This document shows, one piece after another, positions 12,356-12,833 of a stretch of DNA of 12,833 nucleotides. Numbering within the stretch: the stretch's first letter is position 1; each line of letters opens with the position of its first letter. A model generated the notes under the pieces. That model was not told where the DNA came from. It was given only the letters and a program-made list of their open reading frames with translations, and ran no database searches. The stretch covers positions 1 through 12,833 of the forward strand of contig JALWUB010000412.1 of assembly GCA_026993275.1 (NCBI GenBank), given 5' to 3'. Source of the stretch: Robiginitomaculum sp. (GTDB lineage: Bacteria; Pseudomonadota; Alphaproteobacteria; Caulobacterales; Maricaulaceae). A program made the translations under genes and the position numbers.

Positions 12356-12833
12356 ATGCTGGACAAAACCTTTGACCCCCGACGCGCCGAGCCGGAGCTT
12401 TACGCGCAATGGGAAGACAGCGGTGCCTTTCAGCCCAGGACCGACCCTGCCGCCGAGCCCTATTGCATCGTCATTCCGCCGCCCAATGTCACCGGCTCGC
12501 TGCACATGGGCCATGCGCTCAACAACACCCTGCAGGACATTCTGATCCGCTTTGAGCGCATGCGCGGCAAGGCGGTGCTGTGGCAGGTCGGCATGGACCA
12601 TGCCGGCATTGCCACGCAAATGGTGGTCGAGCGGCAATTGGCGCAGGAGGGCAGCCCGGGCCGCCGCGAAATGGGCCGCGAGGCCTTTGTCGAAAAGATC
12701 TGGGAGTGGAAGGCGCAATCGGGCGGCGCCATCACCAACCAGTTGCGCCGCCTGGGCGCCTCGTGCGACTGGTCGCGCGAGCGCTTCACCATGGATGAGG
12801 GGCTCAGCCGCGCCGTGCGCAAGGTGTTCGTGC
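12356..12833 (+). CDS. valS: valyl-tRNA synthetase, N-terminal part (cut by window end)
   Basis: The first 159 codons of a class I aminoacyl-tRNA synthetase that charges tRNA-Val (EC 6.1.1.9); the gene runs off the right edge. Seen: the ValS opening [20 protein letters not shown], then [16 protein letters not shown] wording as [20 protein letters not shown], carrying the class I HIGH signature as HMGH (50-53), followed by [18 protein letters not shown] (75-92), [20 protein letters not shown] (104-123) and [16 protein letters not shown] (133-148). These match bacterial ValS closely. The ATG at 12356 is chosen on family grounds; an overlapping ATG at 12351 is out of frame, and the ribosome binding site is weak (AGGC). 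It lies 91 bp after popZ on the same strand and may share its transcript. Confidence 0.96.
   Translation, partial: MLDKTFDPRRAEPELYAQWEDSGAFQPRTDPAAEPYCIVIPPPNVTGSLHMGHALNNTLQDILIRFERMRGKAVLWQVGMDHAGIATQMVVERQLAQEGSPGRREMGREAFVEKIWEWKAQSGGAITNQLRRLGASCDWSRERFTMDEGLSRAVRKVFV

Noticed and set aside
12261..12545. A 94-aa frame starting ATGA over the popZ stop.
   Set aside because: It runs out of frame through valS, which has clear family motifs; the overlap is chance in GC-rich DNA.

Overview
The window is an ordinary-looking, gene-dense, GC-rich chromosomal segment, most likely from an alphaproteobacterium. The strongest taxonomic pointer is the run at the right end: a Pcm-like methyltransferase, a TolC-family outer membrane channel, a DUF2497/PopZ polar organiser and valS, all on the + strand. 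PopZ is essentially alphaproteobacterial, and this neighbourhood is familiar from Caulobacter-, Hyphomonas- and Maricaulis-like genomes. The exact genus cannot be read from the sequence. I see no phage, transposase, CRISPR array, toxin-antitoxin pair or defence island.

Layout, left to right. (1) On the minus strand, ridA-like and FemAB-like genes form a tight pair (5-1663). (2) On the plus strand are an alpha/beta hydrolase (1745-2623), a 309-bp non-coding stretch with several inverted repeats including a strong terminator-like hairpin, and a DUF3775 gene (2933-3325). (3) On the minus strand are a stand-alone FabH-like ketosynthase (3337-4461) and an operon of proline iminopeptidase plus a small membrane protein with a Cys/His motif (4590-6164). 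(4) Divergently on the plus strand, a lipoprotein overlaps a SAM-dependent methyltransferase by one base (6278-7581). (5) A REP-like nest of palindromes (about 7690-7804) separates this pair from a convergent MalY/PatB-type PLP lyase (7816-9003, minus). (6) tRNA-Cys(GCA) lies on the minus strand (9206-9279), with hairpins on its 3' side. (7) On the plus strand, pcm-like, tolC, popZ and the 5' part of valS run to the window edge.

Functionally this is housekeeping and envelope biology: peptide and amino-acid turnover (proline iminopeptidase, MalY, RidA), acyl-chain condensation (FabH-like), efflux or type I secretion (TolC), cell-pole organisation (PopZ) and translation (tRNA-Cys, ValS). The points most worth a second look are PopZ with two pure Glu-Pro tracts, a Pcm homologue lacking the usual QTISQP active-site motif, the uncharacterised CxxC...CxxxH membrane protein beside proline iminopeptidase, and structured or repeated intergenic DNA at 2621-2858, 7690-7804 and 9085-9136. 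I found no convincing evidence of an undescribed multi-gene system.
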